Part shown: one piece after another, positions 21,480-32,599 of the stretch | Numbering within the stretch: position 1 is the stretch's first letter | How the letters are laid out: each line of letters opens with the position of its first letter | Origin: Taudactylus pleione | Lineage: Eukaryota > Chordata > Amphibia > Anura > Myobatrachidae | Length of the DNA stretch: 64,000 nucleotides | Reading direction: 5' to 3' | Assembly: GCA_031769625.1 (NCBI GenBank) | Contig: JAUIMM010000126.1 | Span: 2,876,001-2,940,000, forward strand | The notes under the pieces: model-generated | What the model was told of the DNA's origin: nothing | Databases searched by the model: none | Seen by the model: the letters and a program-made list of their open reading frames with translations, nothing else | Made by a program: the position numbers and the translations under genes

Positions 21480-22375
21480 TCGTTTGACGGAATGCCTGTT
21501 GAAAGGGCGATCTTGAGAAAAAAAGGGATTCCTCCTTTTGTGATTCCTACTATGCTTCGGGCTAGAAAGGAAGTCACTTCCAAGCATTATTACCGAATTT
21601 GGAAGGCCTACGTCTCTTGGTGTGAACGTCTGGGTTTGTCTCCGACAGAATTCAGGGCGTCCAGGCTTCTTTTTCTGCAGGCCGGATTCTCAGCGGGCCT
21701 TCGTCTTGGATCTCTGAAGGTTCAAGTTTCGACTCTTTCCATTTTCTTTCAGAGAAAACTGGCATTGTTGCCAGATGTTCAGACTTTCTTGCAAGGAGTC
21801 ATCAGGTTACAAACTCCATTTATTCCTCCAACGGCCCGTGGGATTTGGATTTGGTTCTTTCGTTCCTACAGTCTTCCCTTTTTGAGCCTTTATAGACTGT
21901 AGAATTCAAATATTTATCTTGGAAGGTGGTTCTTCTTTTGGCTCTCGCCACTGCTCGGTGTGTGTCAGAGCTAGGGGCTCTCTCCTGTCGTTGTCCTTAC
22001 CTGATTTTTCACAAGGACAGGGCTGAGCTTCGAATGCAGATATATCTTTTTTTTCTTCCTAAAGTGGTGTCTGCGTTTCACATTAACCAACTACATGTGG
22101 TTCCCGTGTTTTGAAAGATGACTCTCAGACCTCCAGGTCCTTAGTTGTGGTCAGAGCGCTTAGGATCTATGTTGATAGGAGGGCGGCTGCCCGCGGAGTT
22201 TCTTATGCTCAACTTTGTCGAGTGGCCACTTGGTCACACTGACATACTTTTGTAAAGTTTTACCATTTTGACAATTTTGCGGCCTCTGCCTCGCAGTTTG
22301 GCCGTGCTGTTTTGCAGGGTTCTCAACGCTCTGCCGCCCGGAATGGCAGCTCTGGGACATTCCCACTGTTCTGAA
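21480..22375 (+). pseudogene. DIRS tyrosine recombinase, broken
   Basis: The N-terminal SAM-like part is intact (RAILRKKGIPPFVIPTMLRA; HYYRIWKAYVSWCERLGLSP). After 21900 the frame changes to LALATARCVSELGALSC, where the catalytic Arg block stands next to an unusual Cys. The H-x-x-R block present in the 25.5-kb copy (GWPASKQTLACWI) is missing. VKFYHFDN (about 22253-22276) retains a candidate nucleophilic Tyr behind an in-frame TGA. Not functional. Confidence 0.82.
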
Positions 22376-22465
22376 ACTCCAGTGTCCTCTAGCGGATGAA
22401 GGAGAAAACAGGATTTTGGTACTTACCGATAAATCCCTTTCTCCGATTCCACAGGGGACACTGGA
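22369..22465 (+). repeat. DIRS internal complementary region
   Basis: The left half (CCAGTGTCCTCTAGCGGATG AAGG) is the inverse of the start of the left terminal repeat. The right half (CTTTCTCCGATTCC then ACAGGGGACACTGG) is the inverse of the outer end of the right terminal repeat. Such a joined copy of both termini templates restoration of the ends during DIRS replication via a circle. Confidence 0.88.
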
Positions 22466-22624
22466 CGCCCACCAGGCGCTATTCTACCTGCCTCTTTTGT
22501 TTGTTTTTACAGGGGTTTTATTCATGGTCTCCCTGGTTTTGTTATGTTTGTTTGTTAATGTATTTTGTAGCTTCTCTTCTCCTCTGCACTTCTATTTCCA
22601 GTTCTTCTCGGGCACAGTTTATTA

Positions 22625-22792
22625 AGACTGATCTGTAGGGGGCTATAGAGGGGTAGGTGCTAGGTTCCATTCTAAATTCTTAAAGTGCCAGCTCCTGGTT
22701 AACCCACATCTATACCCCACTGTTCTGAGACTCCAGTGTCCCCTGTGGAATCGGAGAAAGGGATTTATCAGTAATTACCAAAATCTTGTTTT
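22625..22792 (+). repeat. DIRS right inverted terminal repeat
   Basis: Contains the inverse of the left repeat (CATTCTAAATTCTTAAAGTG; GGTTAACCCACATCTATACC; CTCCAGTGTCCCCTGTGG). It extends outward to GGGATTTATCAGTAATTACC AAAATC. Confidence 0.88.
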
Positions 22793-22939
22793 TTTTTATA
22801 AAGTTTGCTGCTTCAATGCTATTAGACCTTTTTGTCAGATGTTACTATGGTATACTAAAGTAAAATTACAAGCATTTCATAAGTGTCAAAGGCTTTTATT
22901 GACAATTACATTAAGTTTATGCAAAGAGTCAATATTTGC

Positions 22940-24031
22940 AGTGTTGACCCTTCTTTTTCAAGACCTCTGCAGTTCGCCCTGGCATGCTGTCATTCAACTT
23001 CTGGGCCACATACTGGTGGCCGCCCATTCTTGCCTAATCAATGCCTGGAGTTTGTCAGAATTTGTGGGTTTTTGTTTGTCCTCCCACCTCTTGAGGATTG
23101 ACCACAAGTTCTCAATGGGATTAAGGTCTGGAGAGTTTCTTGGCCATGGACCCAAAATTTCGATGTTTTGTTCCCCGAGCCACTTAGTTATCACTTTTGC
23201 CTTATGGCAAGGTGCTCCATCATGCTGGAAAAGGCATTGTTCCGTAACCAAACTCTTCTTGGATGGTTGGGAGAAGTTGCTCTTGGAGGATGTTTTGGTA
23301 CCACTCTTTATTCATGGATGTGTTCTTTGTGAGTGAGCTCACTCCCTTGGCTGAGCAGCAACTCCACATATGAATGATCTCAGGATGCTTTACTGTTGGC
23401 ATGGGACATAGGACTGATGGTAGTGCTCACCTTTCCTTCTCCGGACAAGTGTTTTTTCAGATGCCCCTAACAATCTGAAAGGAGATTCATCAGAGAAAAT
23501 AATTTTTACCCCAGTCCTCAGCTGTCCAATTATCAGTCTGTCCCTGATCTTTTTCCTGGCGAGAAGGGCTTCTTTGCTGCCCTTCTTGACACCAGACCAA
23601 ACCTCCAAAAGTCTCTGCCTCACTGTATGTGAAGATGCACTCACACCTTCCTGCTGCCATTCCTGAGCAAGCTCTGCACTGGTGGTGCCCCGATCCCGCA
23701 GCTGAATCAACTTTAGGAGATGGTCCTGGTGCTTGCTGGACGTTCTTGGGCGCCCTGAAGCCGCCTTCACAACTATTGAACCTCTCTCCTTGAAGTTCTT
23801 GATGATCCGATAAATAGTTACTTTAGGTGCAATCTTACTAGCAGCACAATCCTTGCCTGTGAAGCCCTTTTTGTGCAAAGCAATGATGACTGCATGTGTT
23901 TCCTTGCAGGTAACCATGGTTAACAGAGTAAGAACAATGATTTCAAGCTCCTCCCTTCTTTTAAAGCTTCCAGTCTGTTGTTCTAACTCAACCAGCATGT
24001 CCGTGATCTCCAGCCTTGTCCTCGTCAACAC
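22940..24031 (-). pseudogene. Tc1 transposase, frameshifted
   Basis: The minus-strand frame opens at 24031 and runs 213 codons to 23390: helix-turn-helix region (KKGFTGKDCAASKIAPKVTI), ASGRPRTSS linker and catalytic Asp in IIFSDESPFRLL. It continues in another frame (PEIIHMWSCCSAKGVSSLTK) and a third (CLFQHDGAPCHKAKVITKWL with the second Asp; SPDLNPIENLWSILKRW with the Glu). So all three DD-E catalytic positions are visible, but at least two frameshifts break the gene. It is close to full length. Confidence 0.9.
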
Positions 24032-24285
24032 TCACCTGTGTTAAAGAGACAATCACTGACATGTCATCTGGTCCCTTTGTGGCAGGGCTGAAATGCAGAG
24101 GCAGTGTTGTTTTTGGGATTAAGTTCATTGTCTTGGCAAAGAGGGACTTTACAATTAATTGCAATTCATCTGATCACTCTTCATGACATTCTGGAGTATA
24201 TGCAAATTGCCATCATAAAAACTGGACCAGCAGACTTTGTGAAAACCAATACTTGTGGTGTTCTCAAAACTTTTGGCCATGGCTG

Positions 24286-25548
24286 TACATGATGCATATA
24301 TTTTCCATCATATTCAATAACTAGGATTCCGGTAACCATATACTTAGTGGTTTGCTTATTTCCACACGGCTATATAGTATGTAAAAAAAAATAGTGGTAT
24401 ATTCTAAAAAGAATCTTCAAGCTCCTTAGTTTGCATTAGCTCTTATTTTAGAGTAAGTGGCTGTATTTCAGTAGCTGATAAAGAAAGCTTCTATAGCAGT
24501 AGTCTGAGTCAGGTTAAGCCATGCAACTGTGTCTCTCCCACAAAATAGTCTTCTTCATAAAAATAAGATGGAGGCTTGACTGCTAATATATTAATGGTTT
24601 TACCACAACTTTGGTGATGCTTTGTGTGTTGCACAATTTAACACATTTCTATTTTTATATAATAAACTACATAGATGCTGTGCCCTCTTCTATAGAGTGC
24701 TTGGTTTAAAAATAAATAAATTTTGGCCAAACTATTGATTTTATAACTACAAATGTTGGTGTTTGTCAGCTGTATTAAAATGTCCCATAGAATCAACCTA
24801 AGTTGGCATACGTTAGGACCTAGACGCTTGGCTAGGTCTCCTTAGATAGTCTGCATGCATGATTATCCCCCAACTGCATTTTTTGACTGTTTGGACACTT
24901 TCTGTGATTTCCTATAAATTAGGACTAAAATGTCTTAATTGGCCATCAGAATCACAGCTTGCGTGGGCACCTTTTTAGAGGTCATCAGGGAGAGGGTGAT
25001 GTGTTGTGGCTCATTTATCAGCATAATTAAGTTTTTATTATGTTTTGACAATCGCAAAGATTATTGTAAATCATTTACTTCTTGGCAAGTGTTTTTCTTG
25101 AAAGCTGTAGATTATTTCCAGCTAATTGAATATGAATGTATTTCGTAAAAATCCCTTGGTTTTTCTTTCCATTGTACTTATGTGCTCATTATGAAACTTT
25201 TATTTTATATATTTTCTTACCTAGCCATATGGTATACCACTAAAAGTTTTCTACTAAAACTAATCCAGCAGGTTCTGGTTGCTTCATGGCACATATTGGC
25301 TTTCTTTGGCTCATTGTATTTAAAACATCTAGTGGGTTGTGCAGTGATATACAACACCGTTCACTCATGGTATTGCAGTGCTGGACTTGGCACGTGCTAG
25401 GGCGGCACTAGCTGAGGGCTACAAATAGAGCTTTTCAGTGCCCCAATTAAGCCGCAGCTATTTGGACACAGCACAAAGACTACATCCCCAAGATGGATCA
25501 GGGGGAGTCTGAGGAGTGGGCGCTGTCAAGGATCTCAGAAGATTAGGG
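24286..25548. other. no recognised feature (1.26 kb)
   Basis: AT-rich DNA between the Tc1/DIRS composite and the second DIRS copy. The part from 25380 to 25548 (GGCGGCACTAGCTGAGGGCT) is GC-richer and may be another short element, but no ends were found. Confidence 0.45.
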
Positions 25549-26747
25549 ATCTTTAAAGGTACAGGTGTCGGCCCTTTCTATTTTTTTTCCAGCGCAAGTT
25601 AGCTTTTACTTCCGGAAGTTCAGACTTTTTTGCAAGGAGTTCTTCGGATTCAGCCTCCCTTTGTACCTCCAACAGCACCTTGGGACCTTAATTTGGTACG
25701 CTTTTCTCCAATCTTCTTTTTTGGAACCCTTTGAGAAGGTAGATGTGAAGTACCTTACCTGGAAGATGGTCCTTTTGTTGACCTTGGCTTCTTCAAGACT
25801 GGTTTCTGAGCTGGATGCTCTTTCTTGTCGTTCCTCTTACCTGGTTTTCCATGAGGATCGTGCGTTCTCCGTACTCGTCCGACCTTTTTGCCGACGGTGG
25901 TTTCCTCTTTCCATGTTAACCAGCCTATCATGGTTCCAGTGTTGTCTAGGGATCAGCCATCTTCCCAGTTTCTGGATGTGGTTTGCGCCTTGTGTATTTG
26001 TGGATAGGACGGCTTCTCTGCGGAACTCTGACTCCTTATTCGTTCTGTATGATGTAGCCAAGCACGGATGGCCTGCTTCTAAGCAGACTTTGGCGTGCTG
26101 GATTCGGCTGACTATTCGTCAAGCTTATTTGTTTGCTTCTCGGCCTCCGCCCGGTTCCATTTCAGCGCATTCTACATGCACAGTTGGCCCCTCCTGGTCG
26201 GCTGCCTGGGGGTGTGTCTATCGCAGCTCTGCCGGGAGGCTACTTGCTCGGGAGCTCACACTTTTTCGTTCGTTTTCATAGGTTCGATACCATTGCAGAT
26301 TCGGACTCTGTTTGGCCGTGCAGTTCTTCAGTTCTCGCAGCGCTCTCCCACCCGGGAGGGTAGCTTTGGAACGTCCCCTGTGGCTGTAGAGGAAAACAGG
26401 AATTTGGTACTGACCGATAATTCTGTTTCTTCAAAGCAACAGGGGACACTGGATGCTCCCCCATGCGCTGCTGTCTGATTCTGGTGTGACTGTCAGGTTC
26501 CAGACTGTCCTTGCTGTTCCTGTTACCATATGCTTTTCCTCCTCATTTCCTTCAGCTGTTACTCTGTCGCCTCTCGGCTCAGTTCTTAACTAGGGTTGAG
26601 GGGGGCATAGAGGGGGAGGAGCCTGTCACACTAATTTCTTAAAGTGCCGGCTCCTCTCTACACCCCGTCTATACCCACAGTACTAACTCCAGTGTCCCTT
26701 GTGGCTTTGAAGAAACAGAATTATCTGTGAGTACCAAATTCCTATTA
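25549..26747 (+). mobile_element. 5'-truncated DIRS element (different subfamily)
   Basis: It begins inside the recombinase gene (LKVQVSALSIFF) and keeps its 3' end: an internal complementary region at about 26383-26455 (GGAATTTGGTACTGACCGAT; CTTCAAAGCAACAGGGGACA) and a right terminal repeat at about 26590-26747. The terminal sequence differs clearly from the 17.8-kb element, so it is a separate subfamily, not a copy of it. Confidence 0.88.
25565..26365 (+). pseudogene. DIRS tyrosine recombinase C-terminal part
   Basis: Open for 238 codons, with TLASSRLVSELDALSC (Arg block) and VAKHGWPASKQTLACWIRLT (the H-x-x-R-like block region). After a frame change the region aligned to VKFYHFDN of the other copy reads VRFHRFDT, so the Tyr position there is His. 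The N-terminal half is missing. Inactive. Confidence 0.8.
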
Positions 26748-26990
26748 TCGTATGCAGATCGTGCTGTGTATTTGTGCATGCGATGCATCGTGCATCCGAC
26801 CGGCGTCATTTAAGTTAAATTTTGTAGAAGTGTGTGTTCTTTCAATGACCGTCCCTCCTAAATTGCAGATCGATTGTAGGAACATCATGTGTCAGTCGTG
26901 CGACCGGGACTGCCAGGGAGTTCAAGCGAAATCATAAAATGAATCCTATCTTATGCCGTTCGTACTAGTGTATGGCCAGCATTAGATTAT
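26748..26990. repeat. Probable MITE (TCGTATGCAGATCGTGC)
   Basis: Higher-GC segment directly after the DIRS end, ending CGTACTAGTGTATGGCCAGC, which resembles TTAA-MITE ends (GTGTATAGCCAGC at 8.9 kb). A matching left end is not clear. Confidence 0.4.
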
Positions 26991-28004
26991 TGTGATAGGC
27001 AGCTTGTGGCTCTGGGTTCAGTTATTCCACAGAAGCTGGCAAACCATGAATTGGCCACTTGTGAATTTGATCCTTTGTCTGTCAGACAATGTGTCCGGTG
27101 CAGAGTTTTTTCTTTAGCACATGTACTCACAACGTGCCTTCATTTCTTTTACAGCAATAAGTTAAAACAATATAGTTAATCAGAGACTCATCTGTTTTAA
27201 CATGCCAACAGGCAAAATGTCTACGTAAAATGCCTTGATGCATTCTTAACACGAGAGCTAACAAAACTAAGTACAGAAAACACATATGAATAAAGATGAA
27301 AATGTAGTTTCACCTGATTTCAGTGGGTTTGAAGAATCAAATTTTCCTGTAATCAGAAACAATATGTGGAAACCTTATTGCTTGTCATGGTCAAATTTCC
27401 CTGTAAACGAGTGAAAAAAAAAATAGTAAGTGGAAACACTGGTTGCAATCTATAATAAACAAATAGGACAACAAGGAACTGCAATTAATTTTTTCAGCAG
27501 GTGACATGTTGGATGGTTGCATGTTGCCCATCACTACTGTAGAATTTGTAAGACTTTGAACTCCATTTAAGGAGTCATAACCCCTTCACTCATTTGTGAT
27601 GCTAAAAGAGGTAATGACCTCAATTAAGTACTTAGCAAACGGCTGTAATCTGTTTATGAAGAAATCCTTACATCATCTATATAGGGTGTACAGTCACCAT
27701 TGCCAGCAATGGAGACCCAGCAAAGCCTTTCTGGCTTCATTGAAGCCTTCCATAACGGTGCACTTGTGATAACTGCTGTCTGTTAGTAACCAATCGCAAT
27801 GTCTGTTAGTAACCCATTGCAACACAGAAGAGACGCCACCGAGGAGGCAGACACTGCTTGACCTCTCCGGACATGTAAGTCATGTTAAATACCAGCAGGA
27901 TATTTGTATCACTGCAAGATGGTGGTGGACATGATAGGAGAAGGGCAGGTAAACAACTAAGAACCCTATCACTATCACATCAGAAGCACATTTTTAACAA
28001 ATTG
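26991..28004. other. no recognised feature (1 kb)
   Basis: AT-rich. 27776-27830 contains a short tandem duplication of GTCTGTTAGTAACC-AT-GCAA. No gene seen. Confidence 0.5.
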
Positions 28005-28095
28005 GGGAGATGTATCAAGCCTTGGCAAGAAATAAAGTGGAGAAGTTAGCCAAAGCAACCAGTTAACTTCTAATGGTCATGTATCTCAAGCTTCT
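28005..28095. mobile_element. MITE fragment (GGGGAGATGTATCAAGCC family)
   Basis: GGGGAGATGTATCAAGCCTT, AAGTGGAGAAGTTAGCC and GCAACCAGTTAACTTCTAA match the left half of the 3.42-kb family. The right half is absent. Confidence 0.6.
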
Positions 28096-28264
28096 AACTC
28101 CTTTCACAGACTGTGCTAATCTGTATACAAAGACAACGGAACTTGATGTGGAAAAAGGCTGTGACCGCTGTTATTGTAGCATCAGATTTAGACTCGTACA
28201 CAGATATACAGGTGTTGAATATAAAACTAATCCCGTGCAGTCTCCTGAAGTGATTTTTCACATC

Positions 28265-28620
28265 CGATTGCGACTAAAGTCGGCATCCAATTAGCCTCGG
28301 TAAATTTCCGCGGCTAATTACCTCGGCCGGGGTTATCAAATTAGCCCTGATGCCGGCACTTATCCGGGATTTTGTTTCGCCTGCCTCAGGCAGGGGAAAC
28401 AAGTCCGCGATAAGAGGTTGTTTTTTCTCTCTATCGTGGCAGTGAAAATACGTAGGCCCGTGACATTTCGCAGATCTTATGTGTTTTCGGACGTAAAAAA
28501 CGAAGTTTAATTGGATAGTATGAAAAAGAATCTCCGAAAGAAACCCAAAAATCGGCGAATAAACTTCGTTTTTTGCGTCCGAATATGTTTTGTGGCTAAT
28601 TGGATACCGGTCCAAGATGC
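28265..28620. mobile_element. MITE (TCCAATTAGCC ends)
   Basis: GGCATCCAATTAGCCTCGGT is mirrored by TGTGGCTAATTGGATACCGG. An internal inverted pair of GAAGTTTAATTGGATAGTAT and AAACGAAGTTTATTC-like words suggests a partial internal duplication. Related to the 45.1-45.47 kb element. From 28621 to 29095 nothing is recognised. Confidence 0.65.
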
Positions 28621-29099
28621 ATTTTCGGGTGAATAGAGACGCTCGGTGCACAGAAAAGGGCTGTTTGTATGAGGATACACCTGTAACTAGGAAGCTGCAT
28701 GAAACCGTATGCAAACATCATTTTTAAGTTGGGAAGGGTGCAATGTTGTTAAAAACAAAATAGATTTCATGCCTAAGTACATTATAAACACCAATAAATT
28801 TATTCTGTAACTAAAAACATAAATTTGTCATGTACCCGAAGTCTAATTTGACCTACTAGTTTGAATTCTGGGTGTGAATACTGTATACGGTCTATGAGGG
28901 AGAGATGTGTTTGTGAAGCTCCAGAGTCGTCTAGTTGACAGTGCTGAGAGGAAGGTAGCAATATTAACATGACTATTATCCATGCTGGTAGTTTAATTTC
29001 TACTGATACTAAATGCATATAGATCCCATTTGTTGTACCCATTTGTTATGTCAGCGGCAAGTTCAAATATTATGCTGTTTTGTTTGATTACCAAAAGAT

Positions 29100-29480
29100 C
29101 AACTTCTTAAGAGGGTTAGGTTTAGGATACATAGCGGGGTTAGGTTTTGTTTTTTTATCCTAACCCCTCTTACCGCACCCTAATCCTAACCTCCCCCAAG
29201 TTTTGTTTTTTTGGGATTGGGGAGGGGGTGGCTTGGTAGGAACCCCTAAAGAGGGGGTTAAGCACCCTGGGGGAGGTTAGGTTTAGGGCATGGTAAGAGG
29301 GGTTAGGCACCCCCAGGTAGAGATTAGGGTTGGGCACCACTAAAGGATGGTTAAGGGGGGTGGGAGATGGGTAGGGATAGGGTCCTTGTCTGCCCTGTCA
29401 GGATCTTCTCCCTCAGGGCTGCCGGCGTCTGGATATGAACTAGGGGCTATTCTGCTGTTGGGACTTCATACCCATTCCTT
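29100..29480. mobile_element. MITE of the GGTTAGG / CCTAACC family
   Basis: Runs of AGAGGGTTAGGTTTAGG, TCCTAACCCCTCTTACC and GGGGTTAGGCACCCCC, with a GCTGCCGGCGTCTGGAT-like flank as in the 6.45-kb family. The G-rich words look telomere-like but are not phased TTAGGG repeats. Confidence 0.6.
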
Positions 29481-29552
29481 ACCAAGGGCCTAGCTATGAA
29501 TAAAGGATGCTCCATACAGAGTCTCATTGACAACATACTTTAGGGGGGTGTA

Positions 29553-29717
29553 AAGTAGAGATGAGCAGTTCAGTTTTGACTCTGTTCTTTTCACCAAATT
29601 AACGCAAGTTTGGATTTATGATTATGGCTATCCAAAACACGTGAGAGCCAGATAGCCAATAAGATGCCATTTTTGAGATCCGAACATAACCGAGTAAAAC
29701 CGCTCATCTCTAGTTAA
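29553..29717. mobile_element. MITE with TAGAGATGAGC ends
   Basis: TAGAGATGAGCAGTTC at the left and GCTCATCTCTA at the right are exact inverse ends; 165 bp, non-coding. Confidence 0.82.
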
Positions 29718-29778
29718 AGCCAAATTCTCGACCCGAACTTCATTTGCTCCTCAAAATTAGCATTTACCTACAGTACCA

Positions 29779-30183
29779 TCATCTGCCTGCAAATGTTCTA
29801 TTCCCAGTTCCCACCATTCTGTACCAAAACCTGGATACATGACCCTCTAACCAACGTACCCTCTCCCTCAGAAGTCCACAATCAATTGAGAGAAATAGGG
29901 GACCCCAGAGCACACCTAACCACACTGTCTGCGCCCCCCTGTAAATCAAGCACAGAGTTATGAGGCTAAGGTTGGATCCAGCCCTGAGGCAACTACATCC
30001 ACTTGCATATTTATGACAGGCACCAGAGGACTGTCTAAGAAAAACACCCCTGCGAATAGCCCAAGTAGCCTCTTTCATGCCTTTTAGAGGATTCACTCTA
30101 CAGATTACCTCTTCTAAGTCTATTTCATCACTCCTGAAGTTCTTGTTGCTTTTCCAGATCAAGAATATGAGAGTTTCAGCCAC
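29779..30183 (-). other. Unidentified 134-codon open frame
   Basis: Minus-strand frame (MAETLIFLIWKSNKNFRSDE, IDLEEVICRVNPLKGMKEAT, ATWAIRRGVFLRQSSGACHK). It is longer than expected by chance in this AT-rich DNA and protein-like at its N-terminus. The position just left of a decayed L1-like LINE suggests a transposon fragment, but I cannot place it in a family. No start-site or splice evidence. Confidence 0.25.
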
Positions 30184-30302
30184 TGCTACATGCCCAAACT
30201 AACTCAATACTCCTAGCTGGGAATGGAATATGACTTGTCAACGTAACATAAGTCAGTTTTTTATTGCTCCAGCTAAGTCTGCCCTTTCTTGTATCCAACT
30301 TT

Positions 30303-30649
30303 GGGTGGAGTATTCAATTGTTTGCGCCCCCCTTCACGCCTGACTGAGCTATTCAATTGTTCCTGTCGGGAGCGATCAGCTGCCGGCGCGGGCATTTCAG
30401 CTCGCACACCCTGAGGGTGGCGAGCTGAAACGCGCGAAAAGTGACCCGTTTGGGCGCCCAAGCGGCACTTTTCGCGATCGCGCCCAGCATTTTGGTTGGG
30501 TGTAGCTGTTATACGTTGCTAAACCCGACCACTATGGGTGCGATCAACGCGATAATTGGCATAAATGGAATATCGCCACGCGATCTCCCATCACATTAGA
30601 CGGGAGATCGGGTGAGCAAAGTCAATTTAATTCCGCCCATTATGGTGGA
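30303..30649. mobile_element. MITE of the GGGTGGAGTATTCAATTG family
   Basis: TGGGTGGAGTATTCAATTGT is mirrored by TCAATTTAATTCCGCCCA. The interior has mirrored TTTCAGCTCGCACACCC / GGTGGCGAGCTGAAA and GATCTCCC / GGGAGATC. It matches the 47.05-kb element read in the opposite direction. Confidence 0.82.
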
Positions 30650-32044
30650 CCAGGACCCTACATGGCATAACCTCCCATGTGATCTATGACTTGTTTAAAT
30701 CCTTCATTATATTCAACAATGCAGCAAGGCAAATTCCCAGAATGTAAAGGTCTCCCTCATATGTCTCTGGAAAATTGTCACCTGACCTTTATCTATGTGG
30801 CCATACTCCCCCCAGTTACTTGCAGAAACTTCTCATGAAATGAACTAGCTGCCTGTGCTGTGGTACGGGGTGCCCTATATACACTCATAACCGGTGAGTT
30901 CAATATCCGCATGGACAGTGTCTACGGGATGTATTTGCATATCAAAGCACTACAGAAGAAGACCTCTCCCAGATCATGGAGAACATATTAGCTGTACAGG
31001 TATGCCAAGGAGATATGGATTATCTGGCACATAGAAACAACCTTTGCAGGAATTTCTGCATCCTTTGCACCCGTCCATCTGGACCCATATCTCTACAATC
31101 TATTTGCTTGAAAATTCTGGACAGCGACCACCGCACACTCAAACCAAGGTCCTCCGACACAGCACAGCCAAAGTACAATATTTTTCCTCTAGCAAGAGTG
31201 TTTTGAAGGAGTCCAGAAAATGTAAAAATCTCCAATATGAAGGTGCTGCTCCAAGAGATGGAACCTCAAGTCAGTAACTACAATCTTAAGAGACTATATT
31301 CATTATCACAAAGATCTACCCTTTCGCTTAATTTTTCTCCTCCAATATTGCAAGGTCACTACATGAAGTTGCCAGTAATATGTTTCATCAGTTGGGCCAT
31401 TCTGGGAAAACCTCGCCAGAGTGCACACACTTCATGAACAGAGGGATCTCCATAAAAGGATTGGTCTACAGTACCATATCTTTCCAAACCCATGATCCAG
31501 TGACACTGGTTTCATGATCCATCCTTTTAGATAATGCTACTTCTATTATGGACACCCTCCCTTGGGTGGGAGTAATAGAATGTTTTCCTGCTGTACTTGT
31601 ATGCGACATGTTTGTGCATTGCTCCTCCAAACTCTCTTGCTTATACCATTGCGACTTCAGCCTTCGACTTGTAGCTGGCCCCCCTGATGCCTTTGTTATG
31701 GCCCCCATCCTCCCCAACATATTAAGAAGTTGAAATATACCTCATGAAGCTGACCCTGTCCTTTTACCATTTCCCGTGTTTGCCACCTCCCTCACTTCTT
31801 GGGACCACGCTGAAAGGCCTATGCCACTCTTGGAATTCCTTCAATTATTGCTTTGTTTTATGTGACACTTCCCTTCCTACTTGTGGCACTGCATATAATT
31901 TCCTATAATGTTATGGCTCAATCCTCAAAGAAGCAAATTAAACATTTCTCCACACTTTAGATATAAAAGGTGACTCTGGATTTCTCCAGGAAGCACACTT
32001 TGCCAACCATCCTGAGTTCTTTAAAAAATTACCTACGACCTGCC

Positions 32045-32067
32045 GTGTGTGTGTGTGTGTGTGTGTG
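32045..32067 (+). repeat. GT microsatellite
   Basis: Uninterrupted GT dinucleotides inside the decayed LINE. Confidence 0.9.
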
Positions 32068-32213
32068 ACAGCAAAAGTAGCTTACCTTGAACCTTTTGGC
32101 GGCACATGGGGATAAAGATGGTAGATATTTCATTATTGTGAGTTGAACAATCTGCCTTGCACACTATAACTTATTCTGTGTGGACAGGGATGCTGATTTG
32201 TTATAAATGATTT

Positions 32214-32599
32214 TTTTTATTTTTTTTTTAAATAGTTTTATTGATATTTTCAGGGAACAGCAAGAAAGGCACATCTGCATAAACATTGGCTTGGAAGAGT
32301 CAAATGACACATACAAAATTCCTAAACATATGAGAAATAACAAGAACACAGATAGGCATCGCAGTTAAAAAACTAATCAATTTCCAATTATTATATAGAG
32401 GATAGGAAATATCCCTATCAGAAGAGGAAAGAGAGACAAAGGGGAACAACAAATAGGGAAAGCAGGGTAGTGTTAGTGAGGAACTAAGAGGGTAAGGGGC
32501 AGGAAGGGAAGCGTTGGCATGGGAAATCTCCTCCGAGAGACCATATTAGTCTAGGAATGCGTCTCCTGATAGGCTAGCCAAGGAGCCCAAGTCTCCTGT
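32214..32599 (-). mobile_element. 5'-truncated L1 3' end with 13-bp TSD
   Basis: On the minus strand it ends in CAATAAAACTATTTAAA followed by an A-rich tail (a T-run on the + strand near 32212-32232). The exact duplication TTATAAATGATTT lies at 32201-32213 and 32600-32612. Poly-A, polyadenylation signal, 5' truncation and a 13-bp duplication together are diagnostic of target-primed reverse transcription. Confidence 0.8.

Larger units (their letters stand above)
17788..22792 (+). mobile_element. DIRS-type tyrosine-recombinase retrotransposon, nearly full length, inactive
   Basis: Inverted terminal repeats at both ends, an internal complementary region at 22369-22465, and remnants of gag, reverse transcriptase/RNase H and tyrosine recombinase in + orientation, about 5.0 kb. 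This is the DIRS order and architecture (split inverted LTRs, recombinase instead of integrase). Every coding part carries frameshifts or stops. No target duplication is seen, as expected for recombinase-based insertion. Confidence 0.92.
17748..24285 (-). mobile_element. Tc1 transposon split by a DIRS retrotransposon
   Basis: The terminal repeats CAGCCATGGCCAAAAGTTTT (17748) and its exact inverse AAAACTTTTGGCCATGGCTG (ending 24285) are flanked by TA (17746-17747, 24286-24287), the Tc1/mariner target duplication. Without the DIRS insert at about 17788-22792 the element is about 1.53 kb, normal Tc1 length. Its transposase lies on the minus strand at 22.99-24.03 kb. The insert sits about 40 bp inside the terminus on the transposase 3' side. 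Confidence 0.93.

Noticed and set aside
29100..29400. Interstitial telomere repeat (TTAGGG-like runs)
   Set aside because: The GGTTAGG words are not phased hexamers, appear on both strands, and occur in the same family at 6.5, 10.8 and 51.1 kb. They belong to a MITE interior.
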